Assembly (NCBI GenBank): GCA_963720945.1
Contig: CAVRHH010000031.1
Span: 620,001 to 684,000, forward strand
Length of the DNA: 64,000 nucleotides
Source: Bog-532 sp963720945
GTDB taxonomy: Bacteria > Actinomycetota > Actinomycetes > Streptosporangiales > Streptosporangiaceae
Direction of reading: 5' to 3'
Below the pieces are notes generated by a model that saw only the letters and a list, made by a program, of their open reading frames with translations, was not told the origin of the DNA and ran no database searches. Below are positions 34,358-43,663 of the stretch, piece after piece. The position numbers and the translations under genes are program-made. How positions within the stretch are numbered: the stretch's first letter is position 1; each line of letters opens with the position of its first letter.

Positions 34358-34942
34358 CTCCCCGCGGGGGCAGGAACGGTTCGTTACTCGATTACTAGTT
34401 CGATAATAACGAGACCCTCCGACAGTTCCGGGGCCCGCACGGCCCGGGCCGGAAAGAACGAAAGAAAATCCTCGCCACCCACCGGCCCAAGGTTCTGGGG
34501 CCCAGGACCGGCGTCGGGGCGACCGGAGTCCGGGGCCGGGGTCCGGGTCCAGGGCCGGGTCCAGGGTCCAGGGTCCAGGGTCCAGGGCCGGGGTGGTCTG
34601 TGGGCGGCGCGCGGTGCGTCAGCTTTGGTTACCGGGCTCCGGCGGGCAGGTGTGCAGCGAGCACGGCCAGGAGCCGGCCGACGTCAGGATCACACGAGAA
34701 CGGGAAGCCCGCGTGGCGGGCCCTGCTAGTGGCGGCTGTGACGAGCGGCGAGATGGCGTCCACGAGATAAGCAAATTACCAGCGGGTCCGATGATCTTGT
34801 CCCTGGTATCGCCACGGGATGACGTGAATAAGACGGCCGCTGGGCAATCCTGGCACTCCTTTGTTGCGTACCTATCCGTCGCCCGGGGAATCGGCGTCGG
34901 CGGGCGCACCGCACCAGGACCGGATGTCGGCCGCGGCCCCGG
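34358..34942. other. Gene-poor interval with promoter-like AT tract and repeat
   Basis: It contains the AT-rich run around 34380-34412 (ACTCGATTACTAGTTCGATA), a likely promoter for the DUF222-HNH gene, then the GGGTCCA repeat. The remainder (34600-34940) has frames on both strands but none resembles a known protein. Confidence 0.5.
34536..34592. repeat. Short G-rich tandem repeat (GGGTCCA)
   Basis: Heptamer GGGTCCA occurs in four contiguous copies (about 34557-34585), flanked by related GGGTCCGGGTCCAGGGCC sequence. It is non-coding and probably a replication-slippage array. Confidence 0.8.
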
Positions 34943-35827
34943 TCAGCCTGCCGGCTCGTCCGGATGGCTCTGGCCGGGCTGACGGCTGGTGGTCGCGCCC
35001 GGAGCGGTGCGGCGAACGCGTGCCGCGGATTGAGCCGCCTGGCGGCGTAGCATCCCGCGGGGGACCAGCGGGAGCGCCCGCATCGCGACCCGGTAAGCCC
35101 GGCCCGGGAAGACCATCGGCGCGCCCCGGTCGAAGCCGGCCAGTGCCTCGGCGGCGCAGCGGGCCGCGCTGATCCGCATGAACTGCGGCGGGGCACTCGT
35201 CATGCCACCCTCCGACCCGGCCACGGCGTCGAACTCGCTGTCCACCGGGCCCGGGCACACCTGGGTCACGACGACCCCCGTGCCGGCCAGATCAGCGCGA
35301 AGCGCCTCGCTGAAGCCGTCGACGAAACGCTTGCTGGCCGCGTACGCCGCGGCGGCGGGCATCACCGTCAGCCCGGCTCCCGAACCGATGTTGAGCACCC
35401 CGCCCCGGCCCCGGCTGACCATCGCGGGCACCAGCGCCGAGCACAGCTGAACGGGGGCGAGCACGTTGGTGAGCAGCAGTTGCCGGGTACGGGCCCAGTC
35501 CGCCTGGTCGAACAACGCCTGGTCACCGACGCCGGCGTTGTTGATCAGCACGTCGACAGGGCCGGCCTGCTCCTGCGCCTCAGTGAGGACCCGCTGCACG
35601 TCGCCCTCATCGGACAGGTCGGCCGGCAGCGCCACGACCTGCAGGTGCGGGTGCTGCGCCCGCAGGTCGGCCCGTAGTGCTTCGAGGTGCCCGGCACGGC
35701 GGGCGAGCAGCACCAGCGTCCTCGCCCGCGGCGCGAGCTGGCGGGCAAGCTCACGGCCGATGCCCGAGGAAGCGCCCGTCACCAGTACCGTTCCGCCATC
35801 CACCGGAGGGCTCGTGTTTACGGTCAC
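34943..35827 (-). CDS. SDR family NAD(P)-dependent oxidoreductase
   Basis: A 294-residue classical SDR. TGASSGIG at residues about 17-24 binds cofactor, NNAG is present in VLINNAGVGDQ, the catalytic Ser lies in LNIGSGAGLT, and Tyr/Lys in YAASKRFVDGF. The C-terminal tail (MLRRQAAQSAARVRRTAPG) is basic and longer than usual, as in membrane-associated SDRs. Substrate is unknown. It is preceded at 103 bases by the alpha/beta hydrolase stop on the same strand and could be its operon partner. Confidence 0.87.
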   Translation of the reverse strand: MTVNTSPPVDGGTVLVTGASSGIGRELARQLAPRARTLVLLARRAGHLEALRADLRAQHPHLQVVALPADLSDEGDVQRVLTEAQEQAGPVDVLINNAGVGDQALFDQADWARTRQLLLTNVLAPVQLCSALVPAMVSRGRGGVLNIGSGAGLTVMPAAAAYAASKRFVDGFSEALRADLAGTGVVVTQVCPGPVDSEFDAVAGSEGGMTSAPPQFMRISAARCAAEALAGFDRGAPMVFPGRAYRVAMRALPLVPRGMLRRQAAQSAARVRRTAPGATTSRQPGQSHPDEPAG

Positions 35828-35930
35828 AGGCCTGCCTTCCGGTTAGCGAACCGGTCATCATCAACGATAGCCGCCGCCCGCGCCAGTGCCACAGTGCCGG
35901 CACCGCGGGGCGTCGGCTGCCCTCCGGCGG

Positions 35931-36689
35931 CTACGTTCCGGCCAGGAAGTCCGCGATCGCCAGGCCCAGCGCCGGCTGGGCGACCACGCTCATGTGGTTG
36001 CCGGGCACCCGGGCGGCCTGCCCGCGTGGCAGGGCCGCGGCCAGGGCCTCGGCCGGCCCGTTGTCGTCGTCCTCGGTGCCGGCCAGGATCAGGATCGGCG
36101 TGTCGATAGCCGCGAGCTTCTCCCGTGACGTATCGACGTTGGCGTCCAGCAGGAGCAGTACCGCGGCCGAGTCGGTGCCGGTGCTCTTCAGGAAGGCCTC
36201 CGCCTTCCCCTCCGGGGAGCGCCGCTCGAAGGTGCCGAGATTCTCCAGGATGTGGCGGAAGTGGTCGTTGCGGCCGGTCGCGTGCAGCACCCCGTCCAGG
36301 CCCATCCCCGCCACGACCGCCCGGTCCGGCGTCGCGTCGCGGGCCAGCATGCGCAGCACGGTCCGGCCGCCCAGCGAGTAGCCGCCCAGCGCGTACTCGG
36401 TGAGCCCGAGCTCGTCGATCAGGGCGAAGCCGTCGTCGGCCAGTACGTCGGGCGGGTAGGCGGCCGGGTCGTGCGGCTTGGCGCTGTCGCCGTGGCCGCG
36501 CAGGTCCGGCATGATGACGCGGAACCCCCGGGCGGCGATCGCCGCGGCGTGCCCGTACTTGACCCAGTTGACCAGGCCGTTGGAGAAATAGCCGTGGATC
36601 AGCACCACGGGCCGGCCGTGCCCCAGCTCGCGGTAGGCCAGCTGGGTGCCGTCGCGGCCAAGGAAATACTGCACCGGAAGATCAGGCAT
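35931..36689 (-). CDS. Alpha/beta-fold hydrolase
   Basis: A 252-residue hydrolase. The nucleophile elbow GYSLGG, the oxyanion strand VVLIHGYFSNG and the C-terminal His in GNHMSVV make a complete triad with an Asp in LILAGTEDDDNGP. PDLRGHGDSA is typical. No signal peptide. It lies on the same strand downstream of lpdA but is separated from it by a tandem-repeat array (36702-36860). Substrate cannot be inferred; the esterase or epoxide-hydrolase type is possible. Confidence 0.87.
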   Translation of the reverse strand: MPDLPVQYFLGRDGTQLAYRELGHGRPVVLIHGYFSNGLVNWVKYGHAAAIAARGFRVIMPDLRGHGDSAKPHDPAAYPPDVLADDGFALIDELGLTEYALGGYSLGGRTVLRMLARDATPDRAVVAGMGLDGVLHATGRNDHFRHILENLGTFERRSPEGKAEAFLKSTGTDSAAVLLLLDANVDTSREKLAAIDTPILILAGTEDDDNGPAEALAAALPRGQAARVPGNHMSVVAQPALGLAIADFLAGT

Positions 36690-36701
36690 CCTCCTAGTTT
36701 C

Positions 36702-36860
36702 CCGGACCGGGCCGCCGTGTGCCGGACCGGGCCGCCGTGTGCCGGACCGGGCCCGTCGTGTGCCGGACCGGGCCGCCGTGTGCCGGACCGGGCCCGTCGT
36801 GTGCCGGACCGGGCCGCCGTGTGCCGAACCCGGGCCCGCCGTGTGCCAGACCAGGCCCGC
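36702..36860. repeat. 20/21-bp tandem repeat array between lpdA and hydrolase
   Basis: Seven clear copies and one degenerate copy of CCGGACCGGGCCGCCGTGTG (20 bases) alternating with a 21-base variant ending GCCCGTCGTGTG. Copies start at 36702, 36722, 36742, 36763, 36783, 36804, 36824 and 36846. It fills nearly the whole gap between the lpdA stop and the hydrolase start and is non-coding. Confidence 0.95.
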
Positions 36861-36861
36861 T

Positions 36862-38739
36862 TTACCTCTTCGCCGGCTTCTTCGGCAGGTACAGGTCGGT
36901 GATCGTGCCCTCGAACGCCTCGGCCGACATGCCGACGGTCTCCGACAGCGTGGGGTGCGGGTGGATGGTGAGCGCGATGTCGGCGGCGTCCGAGCCCATC
37001 TCGATCGCGTGCGCGATCTCGGCGATCAGCTCACCGGCGTTGGGGCCGACCAGGCCGGCGCCGATCAGCCGCTCGCTGACCGGGTCGAACAGCAGCTTCG
37101 TCAGACCCTCGTCGCGGGCCAGGGACAGCGCCCGGCCGCTGGCCGCCCACGGGAACACTCCCTTTCCGTACGGGACGCCCGCCGCCTTGGCCTCGGTTTC
37201 GGTGACTCCGGCCCAGGCGACCTCGGGATCGGTGTAGGCCACCGACGGAATCACCCGCGCGTCGAAGTAGCTCCGCTTCCCGGCGGCCACCTCGGCGGCG
37301 ACCCGGCCCTCGTGTGTGGCCTTGTGCGCGAGCATCGGCGGCCCGACGATGTCGCCGATGGCGAAGATGTGCGGCACGTTGGTGCGCTGCTGCTTGTCGG
37401 CCGGGATGAAGCCGCGGTCGTCGACCAGCACGCCCGCGTTATCCGCGCCGATCTGCCGGCCGTTCGGTACCCGGCCGACGGCCACGAGTACCTGGTCGAA
37501 CACCTCACTGCCGGGGGCGTCCGGGCCGTCCAGCGTGACCCGCAGCCCGTCCGCTTCCGGCGAGGCCCCGGTCACCATGGTCTTCAGGTAGATGCTCTCG
37601 TACCGGGGGCGGATCCGTTTGGCCAGCGGCGCGACGATGTCCCGGTCGGCCCCGGGGATGAGCTGGTCCATCAGCTCGACCACGGTGATCTGGGCGCCGA
37701 GCTCGTGGTAGACGCACGCCATCTCCAGCCCGATGATCCCGCCGCCGATCACCAGCAGCCGCCGGGGAACGACCGCCAGGTCGAGCGCCCCGGTGGAGTC
37801 GATGACCCGGGGATCGTCCGCGGAGAGGAACGGCAGCCGCACTGGCTCCGACCCGGCCGCGATGATGGCCTGATCAAAGCTGACGATGGTGACGGTGCCG
37901 TCGCCGGCGGTCACCTCGACGTGGTTGCGCGACAGGAACTGGCCGGTCCCCCGCACCGTGGTGACCTTGCGCTGCCGCGCCAGCCCGCCCAGGCCCCCGG
38001 TCAGCCGGGAGACAACCCCGTCCTTCCAGCCCCGCAGGGCGTCCAGGTCGATGTCCGGGTCGCCGAACCGCACCCCGTGTGAGGCCATCTCCCGCGTCTC
38101 CGCGATGACCCGGGCGGCGTGCAGCAGCGCCTTCGACGGGATGCAGCCCACGTTCAGGCACACCCCGCCCAGCGCCGGCCGCTGGTCCACCAGCACCACC
38201 TGCTGGCCCAGGTCGGCGGCGCGGAACGCGGCGGTGTACCCGCCCGGTCCGCCTCCCAGCACGAGGACTCCGGCGTGCACGTCGCTCGCCACGGAGGGCC
38301 GCCGGGCCGCCGGCGCGGCGGCGGGCGGCGGTGCCGGGATGAGTTTCTGCCCGGTCTCCAGGTCGGCGATCGGATGGCCCGCGGAGACGGTGTCGCCCAC
38401 GGAAACCCGGACCGCGCTGACCGTCCCGGCCGAGGGCGCCGGGATGTCCATGGTGGCCTTGTCGGATTCCAGCGTGATCAGCGGGTCCTCGGCCGCGACC
38501 GTGTCGCCGGCGGCCACGTGTACCTCGATGACCGGCACGTCGGCGAAGTCGCCGATGTCGGGGACGGTGACCTCGATCCGCTCGTACACCCCGGCCGGTG
38601 AGCCGTACCCGGCCGGCTCGCCGGACGTCGGCCGCGCCTCCTCGTGCACCGTTTCCCGGCCGGGTGCGCCCCGGGCGCCCAGGTCACCCGGTGCGTCCGG
38701 TGCGCCCGGTGCCCCGTCCGCGCCCTCGGCCTGCAGCAC
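36862..38739 (-). CDS. lpdA: Dihydrolipoyl dehydrogenase (E3) with N-terminal lipoyl domain
   Basis: A 625-residue flavoprotein that reoxidises dihydrolipoyl groups of the pyruvate dehydrogenase complex with NAD. A lipoyl domain spans residues about 54-128 (lipoyl Lys94 in ESDKATMDIP). An Ala/Pro hinge leads to the E3 body: FAD motif VLGGGPGGYTA, redox disulfide Cys194/Cys199 in GGVCLNVGCIPSK, NAD motif VIGGGIIGLEMA and the C-terminal base in TIHPHPTLSETV. The true start is probably further upstream: a one-base insertion near 38765 separates it from a second, outer lipoyl domain. Lipoyl-fused E3 is typical of Burkholderia/Neisseria-type complexes. Confidence 0.9.
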   Translation of the reverse strand: MLQAEGADGAPGAPDAPGDLGARGAPGRETVHEEARPTSGEPAGYGSPAGVYERIEVTVPDIGDFADVPVIEVHVAAGDTVAAEDPLITLESDKATMDIPAPSAGTVSAVRVSVGDTVSAGHPIADLETGQKLIPAPPPAAAPAARRPSVASDVHAGVLVLGGGPGGYTAAFRAADLGQQVVLVDQRPALGGVCLNVGCIPSKALLHAARVIAETREMASHGVRFGDPDIDLDALRGWKDGVVSRLTGGLGGLARQRKVTTVRGTGQFLSRNHVEVTAGDGTVTIVSFDQAIIAAGSEPVRLPFLSADDPRVIDSTGALDLAVVPRRLLVIGGGIIGLEMACVYHELGAQITVVELMDQLIPGADRDIVAPLAKRIRPRYESIYLKTMVTGASPEADGLRVTLDGPDAPGSEVFDQVLVAVGRVPNGRQIGADNAGVLVDDRGFIPADKQQRTNVPHIFAIGDIVGPPMLAHKATHEGRVAAEVAAGKRSYFDARVIPSVAYTDPEVAWAGVTETEAKAAGVPYGKGVFPWAASGRALSLARDEGLTKLLFDPVSERLIGAGLVGPNAGELIAEIAHAIEMGSDAADIALTIHPHPTLSETVGMSAEAFEGTITDLYLPKKPAKR

Positions 38740-38962
38740 CAGGATCGGCGTGCCCTCGGAGAACCGTGTCGCCCACGCTGACCAGCAGCGAGCCGACCGT
38801 CCCCGCGGACGGCGCGGGCACGTCCAGTGTGGCCTTGTCTGATTCGAGGGTGACCAGGGGGTCTTCTGCCGCTACCGTGTCACCCGGCGCGACGTGAATC
38901 TCTATGACGGGAACATCGGCGAAGTCGCCGATGTCGGGGATCCGGACCTCGATCTCAGCCAT
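38684..38962 (-). pseudogene. Out-of-frame outer lipoyl domain of lpdA
   Basis: From ATG 38962, eight bases after aceF, the frame reads EVRIPDIGDFADVPVIEIHV with lipoyl Lys in ESDKATLDVP and SLLVSVGDTV, then loses the family pattern. Reading GTTCTCC at about 38765 as GTCTCC restores SEGTPILVLQAEG and joins directly to the lpdA frame. Either lpdA has a real frameshift with internal restart, or the base is a sequencing error and E3 carries two tandem lipoyl domains. Confidence 0.8.
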
Positions 38963-38969
38963 GACGTTC

Positions 38970-40313
38970 CTAAAGGATGAGGCGGCGGGGGTCTTCGAGC
39001 ACATGGCACAGATGCCGGACGAACCTGGCCGCGAGCGCGCCATCAATGACCCGGTGGTCGTAGGACAGCGAGAGGGGCAGCAGCAGCCGGGGCACGAACT
39101 CCCCGCCGTCCCACACCGGTTTGGTGGCCGACCGGACCACGCCGAGGATCGCCACCTCGGGGGCGTTGACGATCGGGGTGAACGCGGTGCCGCCGATGCC
39201 GCCGAGGCTGGAGATCGTGAACGTGCCGCCCTGCAGGTCGGCCACCGCCAGCTTGCCGTCCCGGGCCCGGGCCGAGACCGCGCCGAGTTCCCGGCTCAGC
39301 TCGATGATGCCCTTGCGGTCCACGTCCCGGATGACCGGGACGACCAGCCCGTCCGGAGTGTCCACGGCGACGCCGATGTTGTAGTAGCTCTTGAGGATCA
39401 GGCTGTCCTTCTCCGGCGACAGCGAGCTGTTGAACTCGGGGAACTGCTTGAGCCCGGACACGGACGCCTTCATCAGGAACGCCAGCAGGGTGACCCGGTA
39501 GCCGTCGGGCCGGGCTGCGGCGTCGAGCTCGCGGCGGTAGGCGTCCAGCACCGTGATGTCCGCGTCGTCGTTGTGCGTCACGTGCGGAACGTTCAGCCAG
39601 GACCGGTGCAGGTGCGGGCCGGACAGCCTCTTGATGCGCGACAGCGGACGCGTCTCAACGGGACCGAATTGGGCGAAATCCTGTGCGGGGATCTCCGGGA
39701 TCCCGGTCCCGGTTCCGGTCACCGCCGCCGCGGGCGCCACGGTAGCGGGGGAGGGCCCGCTGAGGAAGGCGAGCAGGTCGTCCTTGGTGATCCGGCCCTT
39801 GGGCCCGGTGCCGGTCACCGCGGTCAGGTCCACGCCCAGCTCACGCGCGGTCCGCCGGACGCTGGGGCTGGCGTGCACCCCGGTGAAGTCCCGCGCCGGG
39901 CCGGGCGGGCGCTGCGGCTCCCCGGCGTGGACCGGCACCGCCGCCCGCACGTCCTCCCGCGGCGTCATGGCCGTTTCCGCTGCCCGGGCCGGGGGAGCGG
40001 CCGCCGGCGGCTCGGCCACATCGGGCTCCTGCTGCTCCACCAGCGTCGGCGGCGGTGCGACCGCGCCGTCACCCGCGCCGATGGTCAGGATCGGCGACCC
40101 CGTGCTGACCTCATCCCCGATCTTGACCAGGATGTCCAGCACCTGGCCGGCCAGCGGGGCAGGCACGTCCATCGTGGCCTTGTCCGATTCCAGCGTGATC
40201 AGCGGGTCTTCCTCGTTGACCTGATCGCCCGCCTTCACGTGCACCTCGATGATCGGCACGTTCTCGAACGCGCCAATGTCGGGCACGGTGACCTCGGTCG
40301 CGGTCGTCGTCAT
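38970..40313 (-). CDS. aceF: Dihydrolipoamide acetyltransferase (E2) of pyruvate dehydrogenase
   Basis: A 447-residue E2 that accepts acetyl from E1 on its lipoyl arm and passes it to CoA. There is one lipoyl domain (Lys45 in ESDKATMDVP), an Ala/Pro hinge, a peripheral-subunit-binding domain at about 148-182 (SPSVRRTARELGVDL), and the catalytic domain ending in the HxxxDG motif (His420, SYDHRVIDGAL). The lipoyl start EVTVPDIGAF and the gene order aceE-aceF-lpdA are those of gamma/beta-proteobacterial complexes. It follows aceE by 45 bases and precedes lpdA by 7. Confidence 0.93.
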   Translation of the reverse strand: MTTTATEVTVPDIGAFENVPIIEVHVKAGDQVNEEDPLITLESDKATMDVPAPLAGQVLDILVKIGDEVSTGSPILTIGAGDGAVAPPPTLVEQQEPDVAEPPAAAPPARAAETAMTPREDVRAAVPVHAGEPQRPPGPARDFTGVHASPSVRRTARELGVDLTAVTGTGPKGRITKDDLLAFLSGPSPATVAPAAAVTGTGTGIPEIPAQDFAQFGPVETRPLSRIKRLSGPHLHRSWLNVPHVTHNDDADITVLDAYRRELDAAARPDGYRVTLLAFLMKASVSGLKQFPEFNSSLSPEKDSLILKSYYNIGVAVDTPDGLVVPVIRDVDRKGIIELSRELGAVSARARDGKLAVADLQGGTFTISSLGGIGGTAFTPIVNAPEVAILGVVRSATKPVWDGGEFVPRLLLPLSLSYDHRVIDGALAARFVRHLCHVLEDPRRLIL

Positions 40314-40358
40314 GGGGACTCCCTTTGCTATACCTCAGGACCTCGGGCGGACTCGGCG

Positions 40359-43016
40359 CTATACCTCAGGCGGATTCGGCTTGGCGGGGTCAATGCCGTA
40401 CCGCGCGATGGCATCGGCGACCGTGGCCGCCGGCACGGCCCCGTCGGCGGCCAGGCTGTGCAGCGCGGCGACGGCGACGTAGTGCCGGTCGACCTCGAAG
40501 AAGGCGCGCAGCTTGCGCCGGTAGTCCGAGCGGCCGAACCCGTCGGTGCCCAGCACCCGGTAGCGGCGCGGCACGAACGGCCGGATCTGGTCGGCGAAGG
40601 CCTTCATGTAGTCGGTCGAGGCGACCACCGGCCCGGCGGGCCGGCTGTTCAGGCAGGTCTCGACGTAACTGCGCCGCGGCGGCTCGGTCGGGTGGAGCAT
40701 GTTCCAGCGTTCGGCGGCCAGCCCGTCCCGGCGCAGCTCGGTGAAGCTCGGCGCGCTCCACACGTCGGCCGTCACCCCGAAGTCGGCGTCCAGCAGCTCG
40801 GCGGCGGCGATCACCTCGCGCAGGATGGTCCCGCTGCCCATCAGCTGCACCCGGGGCTCGCCCGGACGCCCCTCCCGCAGCAGGTACATGCCGCGCAGGA
40901 TGCCCTCTTCCGTGCCGTCCGGCATCGGGGGGTGCTGGTAGTTCTCGTTCATCACGGTCACGTAGTAGTAGACGTCCTCCTGCTCGGCGTACATCCGCCG
41001 CAGGCCGTCCTGCACGATGACCGCGACCTCGTAACCGAACGTCGGGTCGTAGGACACGCAGTTGGGGATCGTCGCCGAGATGATGTGGCTGTGGCCGTCC
41101 TCGTGCTGCAGCCCTTCCCCGTTGAGCGTGGTGCGCCCGGCGGTGCCGCCGATCAGGAACCCGCGGGCCCGGCTGTCCCCGGCCGCCCAGGCCAGGTCGC
41201 CGATCCGCTGGAAGCCGAACATCGAGTAGTAGATGTAGAACGGGATCATCGGCGTGTCCGACGTGCTGTAGGAGGTCGCCGCGGCGATCCAGGACGATAT
41301 CGCGCCGGGCTCGGTGATGCCCTCCTGGAGCATCTGGCCGGTCCGGTCCTCCCGGTAGAACATCAGCTGGTTGGCGTCCTCCGGCTGGTACAGCTGGCCG
41401 CTCTGGGAGAAGATGCCGAACTGCCGGAACATCCCCTCCATGCCGAACGTGCGCGACTCGTCCGCCACGATCGGCACCACGCGGCGGCCGATCTTCTTGT
41501 CCCGCAGCAGGGCGTTCAGCACCCGGACGAACACCATCGTCGTGGAGATCGTCCGCTCGCCGGTGCCCTTGAGCTGGCTGTCGAACGCCGACAGCGGCGG
41601 CACCTCCAGCGGCTGGGACTTCGTGCGCCGGGCCGGCAGGTAGCCGCCGAGCGCCTGGCGCTGCTCGCGCAGGTAGCGCATCTCCGGGGAGTCCTCGGCC
41701 GGCCGCAGGTAAGGCAGCGCGGCGATCTGGTCGTCCGGCACGTTGATGCCGAACCGGTCCCGGAACGCCCGCAGCGTGTTCTCGGCCATCTTCTTCTGCT
41801 GATGGGTGATGTTCTGGCCCTCCCCGGCCTCACCCATGCCGTAGCCCTTGACCGTCTTGGCCAGGATGACCGTCGGCTGCCCGGTATGCTGGACGGCCGC
41901 CGCGTAGGCGGCGTACACCTTGACCGGGTCGTGCCCGCCGCGGGCCAGCGCCCATATCTCGTCGTCGGACATGTCGGCCACCATGTCCAGCAGTTCCGGG
42001 TAGCGGCCGAAGAAGTGCTGCCGGACGTAAGCCCCGTTCTTGGACTTGAAGTCCTGGTATTCCCCGTCGACGGCCTCTTCCATCCGCTTCAGCAGGATGC
42101 CGCTGGTGTCCTTGGCGATCAGCGGATCCCAGTTGCTGCCCCAGATCACCTTCAGCACGTTCCAGCCGGCCCCGCGGAACAGCGCCTCCAGCTCCTGGAT
42201 GATCTTGCCGTTGCCCCGGACCGGCCCGTCCAGCCGCTGCAGGTTGCAGTTGACCACGAAGATGAGGTTGTCCAGCCGCTCCCGCCCGGCCAGCGAGATC
42301 GCGCCCAGCGATTCCGGCTCGTCCATCTCGCCGTCGCCCAGGAACGCCCACACATGCCGGTCACCGCCGGGGGCCAGCTCCCGGTTGGACAGATACTTCA
42401 GGAACCGGGCCTGGTAGATGGCCATCAGCGGCCCGAGCCCCATGGACACCGTCGGGAACTGCCAGAACTCCGGCATCAGCCACGGATGCGGGTACGAGGA
42501 CAGCCCGTGCCCGCCGGTCTCCTGCCGGAAATGGTCGAGCTGGTCTTCGGTCAGCCGTCCTTCCACGAACGCCCGCGCGTAGATGCCCGGGGCCGAGTGG
42601 CCCTGCATGTACACCAGGTCCCCGCCGTGGCCTTCGGACGGCGCGTGCCAGAAGTGGTTGAAGCCGACGTCGTACAGCGTCGCGGCGGACTGGAAGCTGG
42701 CGATGTGCCCGCCCAGCTCGGAGGATTCCTTGTTGGCCCGCAGCACGATCGCGACCGCGTTCCACCGGATCATGGCCCGGATGGCGTGCTCGAGGTCCTG
42801 GTCGCCCGGAGTCCGCTGTTCCTTCTGCGGCGGGATCGTATTCAGGTACGGGGTGTTCGCCGAATACGGCACCGGTGCGCCGTTCCGGCGCGCTTCCTCG
42901 ATCAGCTCGTCCAGCAGGAAATACGCCCGGTCCGGGCCGTCGAACTCGAGCACCGCGTTCAGGGAATCGAGCCATTCCCGGGTCTCGGCCGGATCCAGGT
43001 CGCTGGCCATCGCCAT
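40359..43016 (-). CDS. aceE: Pyruvate dehydrogenase E1 component (homodimeric type)
   Basis: An 885-residue thiamine-diphosphate enzyme that decarboxylates pyruvate and loads acetyl onto E2. The ThDP motif starts with GDGEMDEPES near residue 227 and ends in NCNLQRLDGPV. RRTPGD-like core, TRLN-like GRTTLNGEGLQHEDGHSH and GSEMGA-like MGSGTILREV segments match AceE. Length is normal (about 885-910). Start ATG 43016 or second ATG at 43010, preceded by GAGGATGG. It opens the aceE-aceF-lpdA operon. Confidence 0.95.
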   Translation of the reverse strand: MAMASDLDPAETREWLDSLNAVLEFDGPDRAYFLLDELIEEARRNGAPVPYSANTPYLNTIPPQKEQRTPGDQDLEHAIRAMIRWNAVAIVLRANKESSELGGHIASFQSAATLYDVGFNHFWHAPSEGHGGDLVYMQGHSAPGIYARAFVEGRLTEDQLDHFRQETGGHGLSSYPHPWLMPEFWQFPTVSMGLGPLMAIYQARFLKYLSNRELAPGGDRHVWAFLGDGEMDEPESLGAISLAGRERLDNLIFVVNCNLQRLDGPVRGNGKIIQELEALFRGAGWNVLKVIWGSNWDPLIAKDTSGILLKRMEEAVDGEYQDFKSKNGAYVRQHFFGRYPELLDMVADMSDDEIWALARGGHDPVKVYAAYAAAVQHTGQPTVILAKTVKGYGMGEAGEGQNITHQQKKMAENTLRAFRDRFGINVPDDQIAALPYLRPAEDSPEMRYLREQRQALGGYLPARRTKSQPLEVPPLSAFDSQLKGTGERTISTTMVFVRVLNALLRDKKIGRRVVPIVADESRTFGMEGMFRQFGIFSQSGQLYQPEDANQLMFYREDRTGQMLQEGITEPGAISSWIAAATSYSTSDTPMIPFYIYYSMFGFQRIGDLAWAAGDSRARGFLIGGTAGRTTLNGEGLQHEDGHSHIISATIPNCVSYDPTFGYEVAVIVQDGLRRMYAEQEDVYYYVTVMNENYQHPPMPDGTEEGILRGMYLLREGRPGEPRVQLMGSGTILREVIAAAELLDADFGVTADVWSAPSFTELRRDGLAAERWNMLHPTEPPRRSYVETCLNSRPAGPVVASTDYMKAFADQIRPFVPRRYRVLGTDGFGRSDYRRKLRAFFEVDRHYVAVAALHSLAADGAVPAATVADAIARYGIDPAKPNPPEV

Positions 43017-43225
43017 CCTCCTCGGTCGCCGGGCAGTGATCGTTCACCCTGCTACCCAGGTCTAGCGGAGAAAACTGCCCGCGACTAGAGCAGCGGCGAC
43101 GGTTGCTGTCGTGTCGCCGCAGATCGTGGCGTCCGGGTGACCGCCGTGGAGATAAATTCTTAACGGCCTTGGGATCAGCCGCACCCCAGCGGGGAGCTCA
43201 CCACGGACGACGCCGGTGACGTGCG

Positions 43226-43663
43226 CTAGGCGGCGCTGGCCGAGGTGTCTGGGGCGTCCGCGGTGCCGGCCAGCAGCGGGGAGGAGATCAGGAAGTCGGC
43301 GGTGGCCCGGTTGCAGGCCACCGGCACGTTCCACACCACCGCGACCCGCAGCAGCGCCTTAACGTCAGGGTCGTGCGGGTGCGGGGCCATCGGATCCCAC
43401 AGGAAGACCAGCAGGTCGATGAGCCCGTCCACGATCCGCGCGCCCATCTGCTGGTCACCGCCCAGCGGCCCGCTGCGCAGCCGGGTCACCGGCAGGCCGA
43501 GCTCATCGGCGAGCATCGTCCCGGTGGTGGCGGTCGCGATGAGGTCGTGCCGGGCCAGGACCGCGCGGTTGTACGCGGCCCATTCGAGCATGTCCTGCTT
43601 GCAGTTGTCGTGCGCGACGAGCGCGATCCGCCGCACGCCGCGGTCCTTGGAGATGAGCTCCAT
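43226..43663 (-). CDS. mgsA: Methylglyoxal synthase
   Basis: A 145-residue MgsA, which converts dihydroxyacetone phosphate to methylglyoxal and phosphate, relieving sugar-phosphate stress. Conserved pieces are IALVAHDNCKQDMLEW, the phosphate-binding ATTGTMLADELG, SGPLGGDQQMGARI with catalytic Asp, and DPMAPHPHDPDVKALLRVAV with NRATADFLI. The ATG follows GGGAGGG at a good distance. It lies on the same strand upstream of aceE, but a 209-base gap makes a separate promoter for aceE likely. Confidence 0.93.
   Translation of the reverse strand: MELISKDRGVRRIALVAHDNCKQDMLEWAAYNRAVLARHDLIATATTGTMLADELGLPVTRLRSGPLGGDQQMGARIVDGLIDLLVFLWDPMAPHPHDPDVKALLRVAVVWNVPVACNRATADFLISSPLLAGTADAPDTSASAA

Noticed and set aside
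36702..36860. Possible CRISPR array because of regular about 20-bp periodicity
   Set aside because: Units are directly adjacent with no unique spacers and there are no cas genes; it is a tandem repeat.
38904..43088. A 1394-residue open frame on the plus strand
   Set aside because: It lies opposite aceE and aceF, whose motifs are unmistakable. Its composition (His, Arg, Gly, Val rich) is that of an antisense shadow in GC-rich DNA.
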